The position numbers were made by a program, and so were the translations under genes. The notes beneath the pieces are model-generated. The model did not search any database and was not told the origin of the DNA. It worked only from the letters and a program-made list of their open reading frames with translations. From NCBI RefSeq assembly GCF_003144195.1, contig NW_020290022.1, positions 124,001 through 188,000 of the forward strand: a stretch of 64,000 nt of DNA, in the 5' to 3' direction. This DNA comes from Ceraceosorus guamensis (taxonomy: Eukaryota > Basidiomycota > Exobasidiomycetes > Ceraceosorales > Ceraceosoraceae). How positions within the stretch are numbered: position 1 is the first letter of the stretch; every line of letters begins with the position of its first letter. This document shows positions 1-10,535 of the stretch, piece by piece.

Positions 1-1773
1 CGCAGCAAAAGCTTGGATAGAACAAAGGACACAGGCAAAGCTCCAGAACGGCCCGACGACGAGCTGCCACAAGAGGATGTGACCATGACAGAGCCAAGCT
101 TGGATGCTAGTGATGCTGGTCTAGTGGCCAAGCCGCGCAATACTCTCAACGTCTTGCTCGAGGCGGCGGAGTGTGGATTTGCGAAAACACAAGAAGTAGC
201 CTTGTGGGCTTTGGCGGAGCTTTCCCGCGAAAATCGCCAGACCAGCTTCAGGCTCTTCAATTGCGTCACGCCTTCTGGCGCCATGCCGACCACACTACTG
301 CTCAACCTTCGCAAGGAGACCTCTGCGCCTGTTCGATTGGCGGCGTTCAGCTGTCTCACGCACATAATCAAGGTGCATCCTTTCTCTCAACGCACGCACG
401 AGTGTGTTCTTTCGACGCTCATCGACCTGACCGAGGAAACTGGCGAAGTGCAGATCACGGCCATGTTCACCTTTGCCAGATTGATATCGGACGATCCCGA
501 TCTGCAAATGCTGGCGACGGAGCACTACGATATTATCAGACGCTTTGGTGGGTTCTTGGAGAAGACGAAAAGTGCCAACTCTGCTCCGTCTGCCGGACCG
601 CAGTCTGGCGCGCCTAGAGACGAGCATCTCATACGATTGCGAGAAGCCGTCTTGACTGCCTTGGCAGCGCTAGCTTTCCAGCGCGACGAGATTCGAAGAG
701 CGCTGGTGGATGCTACATCGCCCGCTCTTTTGCCACTCATTGTTCCCTCGCTCACCGCAACGGATTTGGGCATCCGAGTCGCTGCATGTCGCCTCGTCAG
801 AGCTTTGAGTCGCAGCATCAGCATACTTAGAACATCTCTCGTGGACGCTGGAGTAGCAGAAAAGCTCATCGGCATGATCAAGGATGACAATGAGGATGCA
901 GAAGTGAAGCAGCAAGCCACGGCGACGATCTGCAATCTGGTGTTGAAGTTCAGCCCAATGAAGCAGCTGCTTTTGGAGGAAGGAGGCATACAAAAGCTGG
1001 TCGAGCTGGCGCGAAGCCGGGAAGGAGGATCGACGAGATTGAATGCTCTTTGGGCCCTCAAGAACGTTCTCTACTCGTCTGAAACTGACACGAAGCGTAA
1101 TGTGATGAGCGCGCTCGGCTGGGATTATGTTGCTGCTTTGGCAGCGGATCGCAAGGACGAGGATCCGGCCGCTCAAGAACAAGCGTTGGCCATCATTCGA
1201 AACCTTGCGAGCAGTCGAGAGGAGGACATCGAGTTGACGTTGAGCGGCTTCGGCAAAGATGTGCTGTTGGACATTATCGAGCAGGTCATTTGGGAAAGGC
1301 ATGGTGATGTGATCACGGAGCAGGGCGCCTACATCATTGTCAACATTGCTACGGGCGCGGAAGCGCACAGGAGAGCCATCTTGGCTCGACCCAACATCCT
1401 CCAAACTCTTGTCAGACTCTTGGGACACGACGCTTCGGATTTGAGATTGGCGAGCGTGTGGGCTGCGCTCAACCTCACGCAGAAGATTCCGCAAGCTGTT
1501 GCATCTGCTGGTAGCAGCCCTACACGCGTGTTTGGCGGTGAGTGATTTCGCAAGCGCATGTGAGCGGAACACTGGCGCTGAGCCAGACTTGCTCCCTTCT
1601 GTGCGTATGGGGCAGACGACGTCTCGTCCGATGCGCTTCTTGCTCTTCGCAAAGTCGGCTTTGAAGAGCGTCTGAGAATTTTGATCGTGGACAAGGAACA
1701 CGACGTGTCGGGCAGGGCTAGAGACATGCTACACAGATTTGCCGCTTTCAAGCCTCCTGCAGCGCTCGTCTGA
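1..1773 (+). CDS. Gid5/Vid28 (ARMC8) armadillo-repeat subunit of the GID/CTLH ubiquitin ligase, 5' end outside window
   Basis: Exons 1-1537 and 1616-1773 (intron 78 bp, GTGAGT..CAG, phase 1), stop TGA 1771-1773. The frame is open to base 1, so the start lies upstream; the first in-window ATG is near 85. At least 564 residues are visible, almost all alpha-helical armadillo repeats. Segments such as ACRLVRALSRSISILRTS, ICNLVLKFSPMKQLLLE and ALWALKNVLYSS match the ARMC8/Gid5 pattern, and the last exon supplies the final repeat (ALLALRKVGFEERLRILI). In known fungi this protein is the scaffold of the GID E3 ligase that degrades gluconeogenic enzymes. Generic armadillo proteins such as Vac8 are less likely because of the ARMC8-like SRSxxxLRTS and FSPxKxxLLE blocks. 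The family assignment is recognised by eye; the role is from family knowledge. Confidence 0.8.
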
Positions 1774-2270
1774 GCAGACATCGACTACTACTGCTCAGCG
1801 TCGCCAGGCCAGCTCTATGGTCCTTCTTTTGGCATTTGCAACTATTAAATCCGCAGGCCAGGTCGCCTAGCACCGCACAACTCGTCACACTTAGCAATTT
1901 CATCGTGTCTACTTGTAGAACTCTGCATGAACGCTTGTCGAAGACGCGGCTTTGCCTGGCCAGCTTGCAGCTCCTTGGTGCCCAGACTCTTGCGAAGTAG
2001 GTGTCCTGACAGTCAAGAAAATGGGTAACTTCTTTTGATGTTCATTGCTATTCAAGGTAAAGATGACACGTCGAACATGTGGGTGGAAATGCGAATCTCG
2101 AACAGGTACGAGAGAAGAATGCGAACGTCGACCATGAACCAAACAATGTCGGCTGGGATGGAATGGGATGGAATGGGATGGAATGGGATAGGATTACAAA
2201 TGTGGATCTCTCTTTCTGTGCTTTTATCTGAATGACGGACTTTGGACCGAAGGATGCGATCTCAAATCGT
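1774..2270. other. 3'-to-3' intergenic region between the Gid5 and ELL genes
   Basis: About 500 bp between two convergent genes. It contains a decamer tandem repeat (2155-2194) and otherwise nothing I can name. Short ORFs here show no family resemblance. Confidence 0.6.
2155..2194. repeat. Decamer tandem repeat (GGGATGGAAT)
   Basis: Three perfect copies of GGGATGGAAT in a row followed by one imperfect copy. It sits in the convergent 3' region about 80 bp downstream of the ELL stop codon, so it may be in the ELL 3' UTR. Confidence 0.85.
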
Positions 2271-5150
2271 TTACGCGACCATGGCAGCTCTACCATGTTC
2301 TATTCTCTCTTTGCTACTCTTCAGAGCGCTCATCATGCGCCTCAGCTGACCGTGAAGATCTTCTTGACGCTGTACAAGCTCGACAAGCTTCTCGAACGGC
2401 ATTGGAGCTCTAGTTCGAGTAGGAGCTGGACCCAGAGCGTGCTGACCGTTGGGACCCAAAGGCGGCTCGCTTCTCCAAGTAAGCGCGTCCTCGTTCTGAT
2501 TCATCTGGCGAACTCGAAGAATAGCCTCTTCCTGTAGCTGTCTCTCTCGGATCAGGTCGATTTCGGCGCTTCTTTCCCTACTCCTCTCCCTCTCTAGAGC
2601 GGCAGCAGCAGCGATGGCGGATGCGGTAGCGCTCTCTTCGGCTCTCGCAAGCGTCAACTCGTATTGCAAAGCTCTGCGTTCCATCTTGATCCGATCATGT
2701 CCCGTTCTGTACTCCGTATACATCTTGGCAAATCGCTCTTTCAATTGCTGCCAATCGCCTGCATTGCGGACGTCCAACCAGGGCTCTGCGAGGCTCAGCG
2801 CACCAGCTCCTACCCCGTGGCGTGCTTGAATGCCAGAACTCTGACGACGCGAACCGGATTGCGAGCGAATTGGAGATGCAGAAGTGTCGCGGCGTCGAGA
2901 CGGCATTTGGCGGGGGCCCTCCTGCGCAGCTCGGTCGGGGGAGACGGAGGAAGAATAGCTCCGACGTACGCGGGATCGGATACCTGGCTGGTCAGAACGA
3001 GCTATGGCCGCGTCTTGCATCCTTACGCGATGCTTGCTTCGGCCACGTTCATCCGCCCTTTCCTGGTCGTCTTCCGTATCCGTGTAATCCCTTGCAGGAG
3101 GAAGAATTGGCGCCCTGGAAGTCTTTGAGGGGCCACCTCTGTCTTCTGCTGGCTTCTTGATCTTTTGCGAGGCAACTCCCGCTGGCTTGGACGGCGCAGG
3201 TTTTGTGGTTTCAGCTGCAGAGGGAGAGCGTCTCTCTGCAGTAGCCTCGCGCAGCAGACGAGCACGTTTGCTGGATGCGAGCGATGCATCAAAGTCTTCT
3301 TCCTTCGTAAGCGGTCTCTTAGTGCCTTTGACTTTTGTGGTTTTGGTTGCTGCACTGCATTTTGCCGCCAGGAATGTTTTGGCTGCATTCTTGATCTGCG
3401 CGTCCGCTTGAGACGGTACATTCTTGGCATCGTCCACATCAGACAAGTGTTCTGGGACCGTCACGGGTGCTCTAGAGCTCGTCTGAGAGGTTCGGCTTTG
3501 TAGGGATCTCTTCACTTTGCTCACGACAGAGATTCCCTTCTTTTTGGCACCGATGCTAGGCGGTGCCTTCGTTGCAGGAGTGGGATTTGGCTTTGGGGGT
3601 GAGCCAGAAGGCGCGTCTCGCAAGGTGTGCTGGGCTTTATCTGACGCCTGAGCGCGCGCCGGACTCTCCGATGGCTGTGTGCCAACGCCGTCCATCTCAG
3701 CACCAATCAGTCCTAAGCCTTTTGACCCTGGATGGCTCTGGGAGCGAGACTCCACCTCGCTCTCCGCAGGGGCCGACTTCTCGGCATGAGCGTCCTCCTC
3801 CTCCTCGTTCCATTCACCTTCCTCGCTGAGATCCTCTCCATCGTCCATTTTCTCGACTGCTTCTTTCGCCTTGGCGTTGCGTCTCCATTCGTCCCGAGCG
3901 GCTTGTGTCGGACGTCCGTCAGGGTACAGTGCCAGCCTCTGCGGAGCGTCGTCGGCCAGCTCAAGCCTGTCGAAGGCAGCTTCTGCCAGATCGCTGACTT
4001 CGACTTTTGTTCTAGAGTTCCACTCCGGCCAATCGAGCTGAACGTCTTGATACGTAGTATCTTTGAGCGCATATACGGTCCCTGGCCCTGGAGTGCCTGG
4101 CGCACTGGCATTGCCTGGCGGTGCAGGAAGCGACCGACGGTTGACCGGTCCTTTAAAATGCTTCTTCATCTTGTCGGAGGGAATGAGTTGCAAATCTTGT
4201 GGGATCACAGCCAAGGATGAGAGCAGCTTGACAATTTGAGGTTCAGGAGACTTCAGCTGAGCAACAAGGATTCTGCGTTGCAGGGGTCCTGTCGCGAGGA
4301 GGTGGATGAGTCGAGTCCGAAGGCTGGGTGGAGAGGAGGTCATGAATCTCCGCGCCGCCTGAGCGTCTGCATCGTCTGAGTTCTCATGACGCACGCTAGG
4401 AACGGCATTTGACACCATTCGGGAGAGCGATTGAGCGCGAGCGCTACCAGGCTGTTCACCGCCCCGAGTCTCCGGCGGCTTGGATGGCGCGTCCCGCATA
4501 GGGGTTGCGGGGCGCGACGACACACCAGTGATGAGCTGCGCTGGCGATCCAAGAATCCCACGCTTGGCTTTACTGACCGGCGAAGCCCTCGACACGTCCG
4601 ATGTGCTCACAGCCGAAGATAAAGCTTTGGCTCGTTTGGAGGATGTGGGCTGCTCCATGAGTACGGCCTGACGCGCATCCCTTCTCGCAGCTTCTTCTTC
4701 CCTGCGTTCCTTCAGCCTGGATGCGGCGCCGCTTGAGGCGATGGATGAAGGTTTGGCAGAGTACTTGTGGCTGATCGCACCTACGTGCCGCAGCGTCCCC
4801 GCGTCTGAGCGAGCATCGCCCACAGCATACAGCTCGTGCAATGACTCGTCTGGCGCTTTGCTAAGTGGATGAGAGGTTCCGGCTAATCTAATCGACTGCA
4901 GGAGTGATCAAAGGAGGCCAAAGATGAGATACAAGAGCGCATGTTATGTCTCGTCGTGTCCTCGCTTGCAACTTACTGCACCATCCGCGCTCAGGTCGAT
5001 TTCAGCAGCATGGCTGCCTGCCCGAAGCGCCTCGGCCACGTCCTTGGACAAGCGCAGATGTATCACTTTGGGAGGGTCATCAGTGCCGTGGATCTGATCA
5101 GATGAGGATCCCTGTTGAAGCCGGTAGGCTCTGACTTCTTCTGCATCCAT
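2271..5150 (-). CDS. RNA polymerase II elongation factor ELL (fungal Ell1-like)
   Basis: Exon 1 is 5150-4977, intron 4976-4896 (81 bp, GTAAGT..CTGCAG, phase 0), exon 2 is 4895-2271; 932 residues. The start is the ATG at 5150 because the ELL-like N-terminus (AYRLQQG, then VIHLRLSKDVAEAL) begins right after it; upstream codons have no ATG. A winged-helix-like block near residues 250-340 contains RLIHLLATGPLQRR and YALKDTTYQDVQLDWPEW, which mirrors the ELL signature (LKD..YKDVQKDWP). The middle is Ser/Pro/Lys-rich and probably disordered. The last ~150 residues (WLDVRNAGDWQQLKERF to the end) are a helical occludin-homology domain. ELL suppresses Pol II pausing with its partner EAF. The family is clear to me; the function is transferred from animals and fission yeast. 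Confidence 0.85.
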
Positions 5151-6162
5151 CTTGATATTACTGCGACGGCCAAAGAGAAGCGCAGCGTGGCCCGGGTCCA
5201 GAGGCGGCCTCTGGCCCTGTGTCAGGGCGAGTTGAGATGCTATTGCTTTGCCTTGCTGATATGGCGATCTTTGCAGAAGAAACGTGCGTAGAGCGCTCCA
5301 GAAGCTCGTCAATGGAAAAGTCCCAAGCTTGTTGGATGTTCCAGTGATGGGTGAATTCAGTGGTTGGTCGAATCGCAGAATCCCAGCACGTCAAAGCTGT
5401 GCTTCAGAAGTTGAGAAACGCAGCGGATGGATGGATGGCTAGGTACATTGAACAGCTGTGGGGGATATAGGTCATAGAGGTGCACGAGCAAGCCCTGCCG
5501 TTGACGATGCTTCAGAAGAGATCTCGGTCGCAGCTTGAAAGGGAGCCATGACCAAGGTAAGCTCTCTCACAATCTGAATTGTGGATCCGTGCGTGAGTTC
5601 ATGCGCTTTGATTCCGTGAGACCCTATGCATGCGTCGTGCACGCGCGGGCGCAGCAGCATTCTTGATTTGGCGGGCGCATATATGCGCATTTGCAGCATG
5701 CAGCCTCTCGCTTCGATCACGTGGGATCACACCAACGCAGTCGGTCGGCGTAGCGCCAAGAAGCTTGCAACCGCGGGCGCCAAAGCGCGGCATACGCCGT
5801 TGGATGCACGGCTCATCAACAACAACAGCTGTTGCATCAGCCAAGACGATCCTCACATGCAGTTCACATCCACGTTTGTAGTCCTCTCTATCCACACTTA
5901 CGAGTTGATGAGACTCAACTTTGATTGACATTAAGATTCTGAATTTCAGAATTTAAGTACCTCGGAGCTTGCCCCTCTCGCTCAGGGCAGTTGCACCCGC
6001 TCGCGCAGTACGGCAGTCACAAGTCTGGCGTACGACACACCATCACCCCTAACATTCGCGACTTTTGAGAGACTCGAGTCCAAATCTCACGGTGTGTCAG
6101 CATTCCCACCTTCGAGTCCAACTCTTTGAACTTAGCATCGAAACTCGACAAATTGACTCGTG
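5151..6162. promoter_or_regulatory. Divergent intergenic region between ELL (-) and the acidic small protein (+)
   Basis: About 1 kb separating two diverging start codons, so it must hold both promoters. Several 60-110 codon ORFs occur (for example 5599-5931 minus and 5626-5928 plus) but they overlap one another on opposite strands and resemble nothing known to me. No clear TATA box or repeat array is seen. Confidence 0.5.
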
Positions 6163-6807
6163 ATGGACACGCACGAGAGCCCCGCAGAGGGATCCGGCTC
6201 CACCACTTTGCTCGACTCGCTCGCCGAAGGTGCGCCAGGAGCAGCAGCTATTCCAGCCAAGAAGTCTCGCGGACAAGATGGGACGGGACGCAGTACGAGT
6301 TTGACACCGGAGAGTACCGAGGAGGACTTGGCGCAAGACGAAAGAGCTGCTAATCAGAGTGATCGTCAGTATCAGAATGCCGACGGGTCGAGTCAGCTGG
6401 GACTCATTGATGTGGACGAGGAAGGGCATACAGGCGAGAGAGATCAACTGGACTTCGAAGAGGATGAGCATGAGGATGAGGGTCATTTCGCCCAGAATGA
6501 ATCTCATGGATTGGACAAATTTGCGAGCAAGAGCAGACAGCAGGATCTCCGTAAAGGTGGCTTCCAGCAAAAGGTGAGCTGCAGCCGTTCTGCATCGCAA
6601 GGACCGCCTCGAAGGGGTACTCAACACGTGTAGCATACATGCACTCTTGCTGCACAGTATCTGGATGAGGAGATTCGTCAGCGATACTTGAAAGGTGCGT
6701 GGAGCCCTTGCAAGCTGTGATCGGCCCGTGCGCTGGACGCCTCTTACACTTCCAGTCCATCGTTGCCAGAGATCGGAGACGTCTTTGCACCTTCCGCAAG
6801 TACCTAG
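6163..6807 (+). CDS. Small acidic protein of unknown function, 3 exons
   Basis: Exons 6163-6573, 6658-6694 and, preferred, 6770-6807; about 161 residues. The first 137 residues are rich in Glu, Asp, Gln and Ser with an acidic stretch (LDFEEDEHEDEGHF); the C-terminus is helical (YLDEEIRQRYLK). I do not recognise the family. The splice sites GTGAGC..ACAG and GTGCGT..CCAG keep frame and end in GDVFAPSAST. An alternative acceptor at 6755 gives a longer, Ser/Cys-rich tail ending near 6916 that looks less natural, so the 3' end is uncertain. The ATG at 6163 is preceded by GTG only, with no upstream in-frame ATG. It is divergent from ELL. Being a real gene is inferred from composition and clean introns. 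Confidence 0.5.
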
Positions 6808-7990
6808 TCTCGATCGACTGTTAGCTCAGTGTGCCTCCCAATCTGGAGGGGGGTCCAGCACGGGATGCCTGAAGCATCCGTCACAAGCAGATATACGTCG
6901 TACTCGTAGTGAATAGCGTAACAGGTTCGCGAAGACCCTGCGACTTTCACTCCGCTTCTGTCGGTCAGATCCTTTTGTGAACCTCTCTTGAAGCTTTCGC
7001 TACATACAACCACCCTCTGAACAATCCACCCCTTGACCCTTGTAGACTACATAGCTCTGATCCCCATCTCGCTGAAGCAAGCCGTGCTCACCGCCACTCA
7101 CACTTTCACGACATTCACGACTTGTGCGACAAATTGCCCAGATCAAAAGCAGCGAATCAGAATGAAGGTGGATGAAGCACAACGTGGATGACGACTCTGA
7201 CTGCGCAGTGACGAGTAAGTATGAGTATCCCGGTTTGGCCCAGATGGTATAGGAGCGGCGTAACGGGCTCAAGCGCCCTGCCCTCCACACGCGCGAGCGC
7301 GTGCTGCATGCTGCTGGTATATTCACGTGATTGATCGACGCACTTGGGACTTGCACGCAGGAGGGACAGCCCGCATCAGCATTCATCTCGTGCGTCAGCC
7401 TGGCCAGCTATGTGCAGCCACGAGTATAGCTGCTGCTGGGAGTGGAGCGCCACAGCTCAACCAGTCACAGTCGTGAGTCAAGGTCGAAAGCTGAAGCAGA
7501 GCGCAGGTGCGAGATCTCTTCTGGCCGATGCAGCCGTGCAGCAGCGGACGAGATGACGCAGCAGCGCGCCGAGGCGTTGTGGCCGGGTGGCCCCCGGGAT
7601 GATGATCGCGGTGAGATGATGCTTGCATGACCGGCATTCACACACATTCAAGACTCAAATTTCAGATTGGTGGTTCGTGATTCGCACGTCACACATCGAC
7701 TATCAAGAATCGTGATTGGTGCAGTCACGGTAAAGTCTCCTTGTGTACATCCATCACCGGACCCTTGACGTTGCGATCTCCGTTGAGTCCACACGCTGTC
7801 TCCTAATCCGACCTAGCCACAGACAGCACCGAGCATCGTCCTTCTCTGGTTCACCGAGACCTCCTTGGTCAAAACAATCTGTCTCATAGGAAAGTCTCCC
7901 AGAGTGTCGACGTCTGCTTTTGGAAGCTCTCTATCCACCTTCTCTCAGGTACTCACCACTTCTCCGCTTCACACTCGTCCGCTCGTCATC
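6808..7990. other. Gene-free stretch upstream of the ubiquilin gene
   Basis: About 1.2 kb. Nothing protein-coding can be supported. The part around 7672-7717 has two ATTCGTGATT-like elements, a motif that recurs in other gene-free stretches of the window. The last ~200 bases should contain the promoter and 5' UTR of the next gene. Confidence 0.5.
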
Positions 7991-9829
7991 ATGTCTGACT
8001 CCGCGCAAGAGATTTCGGTCAACATCAAAGGACCTTCTGAGCTGCGTCTGTCGGTCAAGATTGCCACTGACGCGACAATTAGGCAGCTCAAGGAGAAGAT
8101 CCAGGAACAAAAGAGCGAAGTCACTGCTGAGAGGTGAGTGAATGCCATACTTGCGGGCTCGACGTCATGACGTCTGCGTAGCCATCAGTCTTTGGTTCCG
8201 ATGGCTTCCCGAGCTCGAGAGCTGTCCTGATGCTGATGCGTCTACTCGCGCGTTCACCCAGTCAAAGGCTGATCTACAGCGGCAAAGTGCTCAAAGACGA
8301 CGAGACCGTTGCGTTCTACAAACTTGTGGTGCGTAAAAGGGCCAACAGGGGAGGACGAGCATTTTGCTGCAGCAAGCAAACAAAGCATTGAGGACTCTCT
8401 TGTCCCTTACAGAATGGCCACACGATACACATGGTGCGCTCGGCTTCTCGTTCGGCTCCCACGACAGGCAATCGATCCGCTGGCTCTGCGCCGAGCGCTT
8501 CCAGCACCAACGCATCCGGCTCTAGCGCCGCTAATAGCGCAGCTCAAGGTGTACCTGCCAACTTTGGTGCAGGTCAACAATTCGCCAACAATCCTCTCAG
8601 TGCGCTCAACAGGGCTGATTATGCTGGTCCCCAGCTCACCGCGGCTCAAAACCAGATGTTTGATGGTCAGTTGGTGGCGCGTGCTACACCGCGAGGAAAG
8701 CTTGCCTGACAGTGCTTCGCTTGCCCTTTTGCTCTTGGCAGGCATGAACGTTCAGGATCCGAACTTTATGATGAACATGCTGGAGAACGACAGCTTCAGG
8801 CAGCAATTGCGCGAAACGCTTTCGTGAGTCGCACGAGCATCGGCGAAGGCTAGCACTGCGACTTTGCAGATTTTGATGACGAGGGACTTTTCGATCTCTT
8901 TGCACAATCATCTCAGACGCCCCGAGATGATCGATCAGCTTATCGACGCCAACCCTCAGCTGCGCAACATGCCCGGAGCAAGGGACATGCTCCGCTCGCC
9001 CTTTTTCATAGACATGATGACAGACCCAGCGTGAGTCTGCTCGTCTTCGTCAAGTGAAAGCCTTGCAGCTCATCAGCCCTTCTCGGGACGTGGCACGACA
9101 GCACGATGAGAAGAGCAGCGCAGTTTTCGCAAATGATGGGAGGTGGCGCTGGAGGCGGAGCTGGAGGAGCAGGCATGTTCGGGGGAGGCGGACAGGCACC
9201 TCAGTGGCCTCCTCCTGGCGCTTTCGGTACCGGAGGTGAACAAGGGCAAGGCCAGGGACAGAATCAAGCGGGGGGAGCACCTGGCTCATCAGCTGCGCAA
9301 AACCCTTTTGCGGCGCTTGGAGCTTTGGGCGGCCAAGGTGCGGGAGGTTCAGGTGGAGCTGGAGGTATGATGGATCCCTCTTTCCTTCGCAGTCTGTTTG
9401 GTGAAGGAGGTCCCGGTGGAGCTGGTGCAGGTGGCCCTCCTGCTGGCAACCCGCTCGCAGGTGGAGCGAACCCGTTCGCTGCGGCGCTCGGAGGACTTGG
9501 AGGCTTCGGCGGCGGAACACCACCTGCTCCGGCTGACGGACGTTCGCACGAGGAAAGATATGCGGAGGAACTGGCACAGATGCAGGTGAGTGGCGAGCAA
9601 CACGGGTGGATTGGTGCGCGGCTACGCGAAGTTCTCGGCACAATGCTTGGACAGGCGAATGCAGCGCTTCATGATTATCTGACGACTTGCTCCGATGCTC
9701 GAACTGCTCTTCTGCCATCTACAGGCTATGGGTTTGACGGACGGACCTAGAAATTTGAGAGCTTTGCTCTTGGCGGGAGGCAATGTGCAAGGAGCAATCA
9801 ACATCATCTTTGATGGAGGTGCGAACTAA
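7991..9829 (+). CDS. Dsk2/ubiquilin, ubiquitin-like and UBA domain proteasome shuttle
   Basis: Seven exons: 7991-8133, 8268-8328, 8413-8665, 8742-8823, 8917-9030, 9102-9585, 9725-9829; 413 residues (yeast Dsk2 is 373). Residues 1-75 form a ubiquitin-like domain (RLIYSGKVLKDDETVAFYKL, NGHTIHMV). STI1-like segments follow in the middle (NPQLRNMPGARDMLRSP, FFIDMMTDPA), then a Gly/Ala-rich low-complexity stretch, and a C-terminal UBA domain (MGLTDGPRNLRALLLAGG). This is the shuttle that binds ubiquitylated clients by its UBA and the proteasome by its UBL. The start is the ATG at 7991, directly before SDSAQEISVNIKG; the first intron's acceptor was set at 8267 because it restores the conserved ERLIYSGK reading. 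The Gly-rich linker is longer than in yeast. Family call is strong. Confidence 0.92.
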
Positions 9830-10535
9830 GCGAAACCCTCCTCGTACCTACATCGATTGGGACTCCAGTCGCACAGCGTCATTCACTCTTCAACGGCGCT
9901 TCGACGCGCTGATTGTGATCAGCAAAGCTGCGAAACGAAGTTCTCTCGACCTCGAATGCATGTCATTGTGATTAGTGGTGCAATTAGCCACTGGCTGGCA
10001 AATGTGGTGCAGTCCGGCGAAGAGCGTGAACGAGGCGGTCGCGTGTTGGAAGACCCTGCCTGGAGACTCTGTGATCGCGACTATAAGCAGCTGCTCGGGC
10101 AGAAGCACACACTCAAATGCCGCTGCTCTGAACTTTGAAACGCGAATGTCAGTCGCTCCGACTGCGAGATGTGGGGTTGTCTTGATCTTCGGCGGCCGCT
10201 CTGAGCACAGTGATCGAGCTGTGAGTACTCCAAGGACTTAAGAATGTATGGGATCGGAAGACCCTTTGCTTGCTCAGCCAGCCCGGCCACTGACCGCTCG
10301 ATCGGTGACTGCAGCCTGTGCCCCGCGCGACGCGAACAACACGCAGCCGCCGGTCCCTTACACCCGGGCTGTCAAGATGCGGATCTTCTTCTCTCACCCG
10401 GCCACTCGTGACGGTTGACATTCACCATCTGCTACACGTCTCCAGCCTTTCTTCACGCCTCTTCTTCATCTATGCTTGATACCTTGCAGCCCACATACCA
10501 GTACGATTCCACTCGCGCTGCTGAGCTTGCTAGAG
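9830..10535. other. Intergenic region between ubiquilin and GGT genes
   Basis: About 700 bp between two genes on the same strand; it holds the ubiquilin 3' end and the GGT promoter. I see no gene, repeat array or structured RNA. Confidence 0.5.

Noticed and set aside
670-1701. 343-codon minus-strand ORF
   Set aside because: Antisense to the Gid5/ARMC8 armadillo repeats, no family resemblance.
7225-7310. tRNA-like run near the ubiquilin promoter
   Set aside because: A weak A-box-like string is present but no B box or acceptor stem pairs at the right distance.
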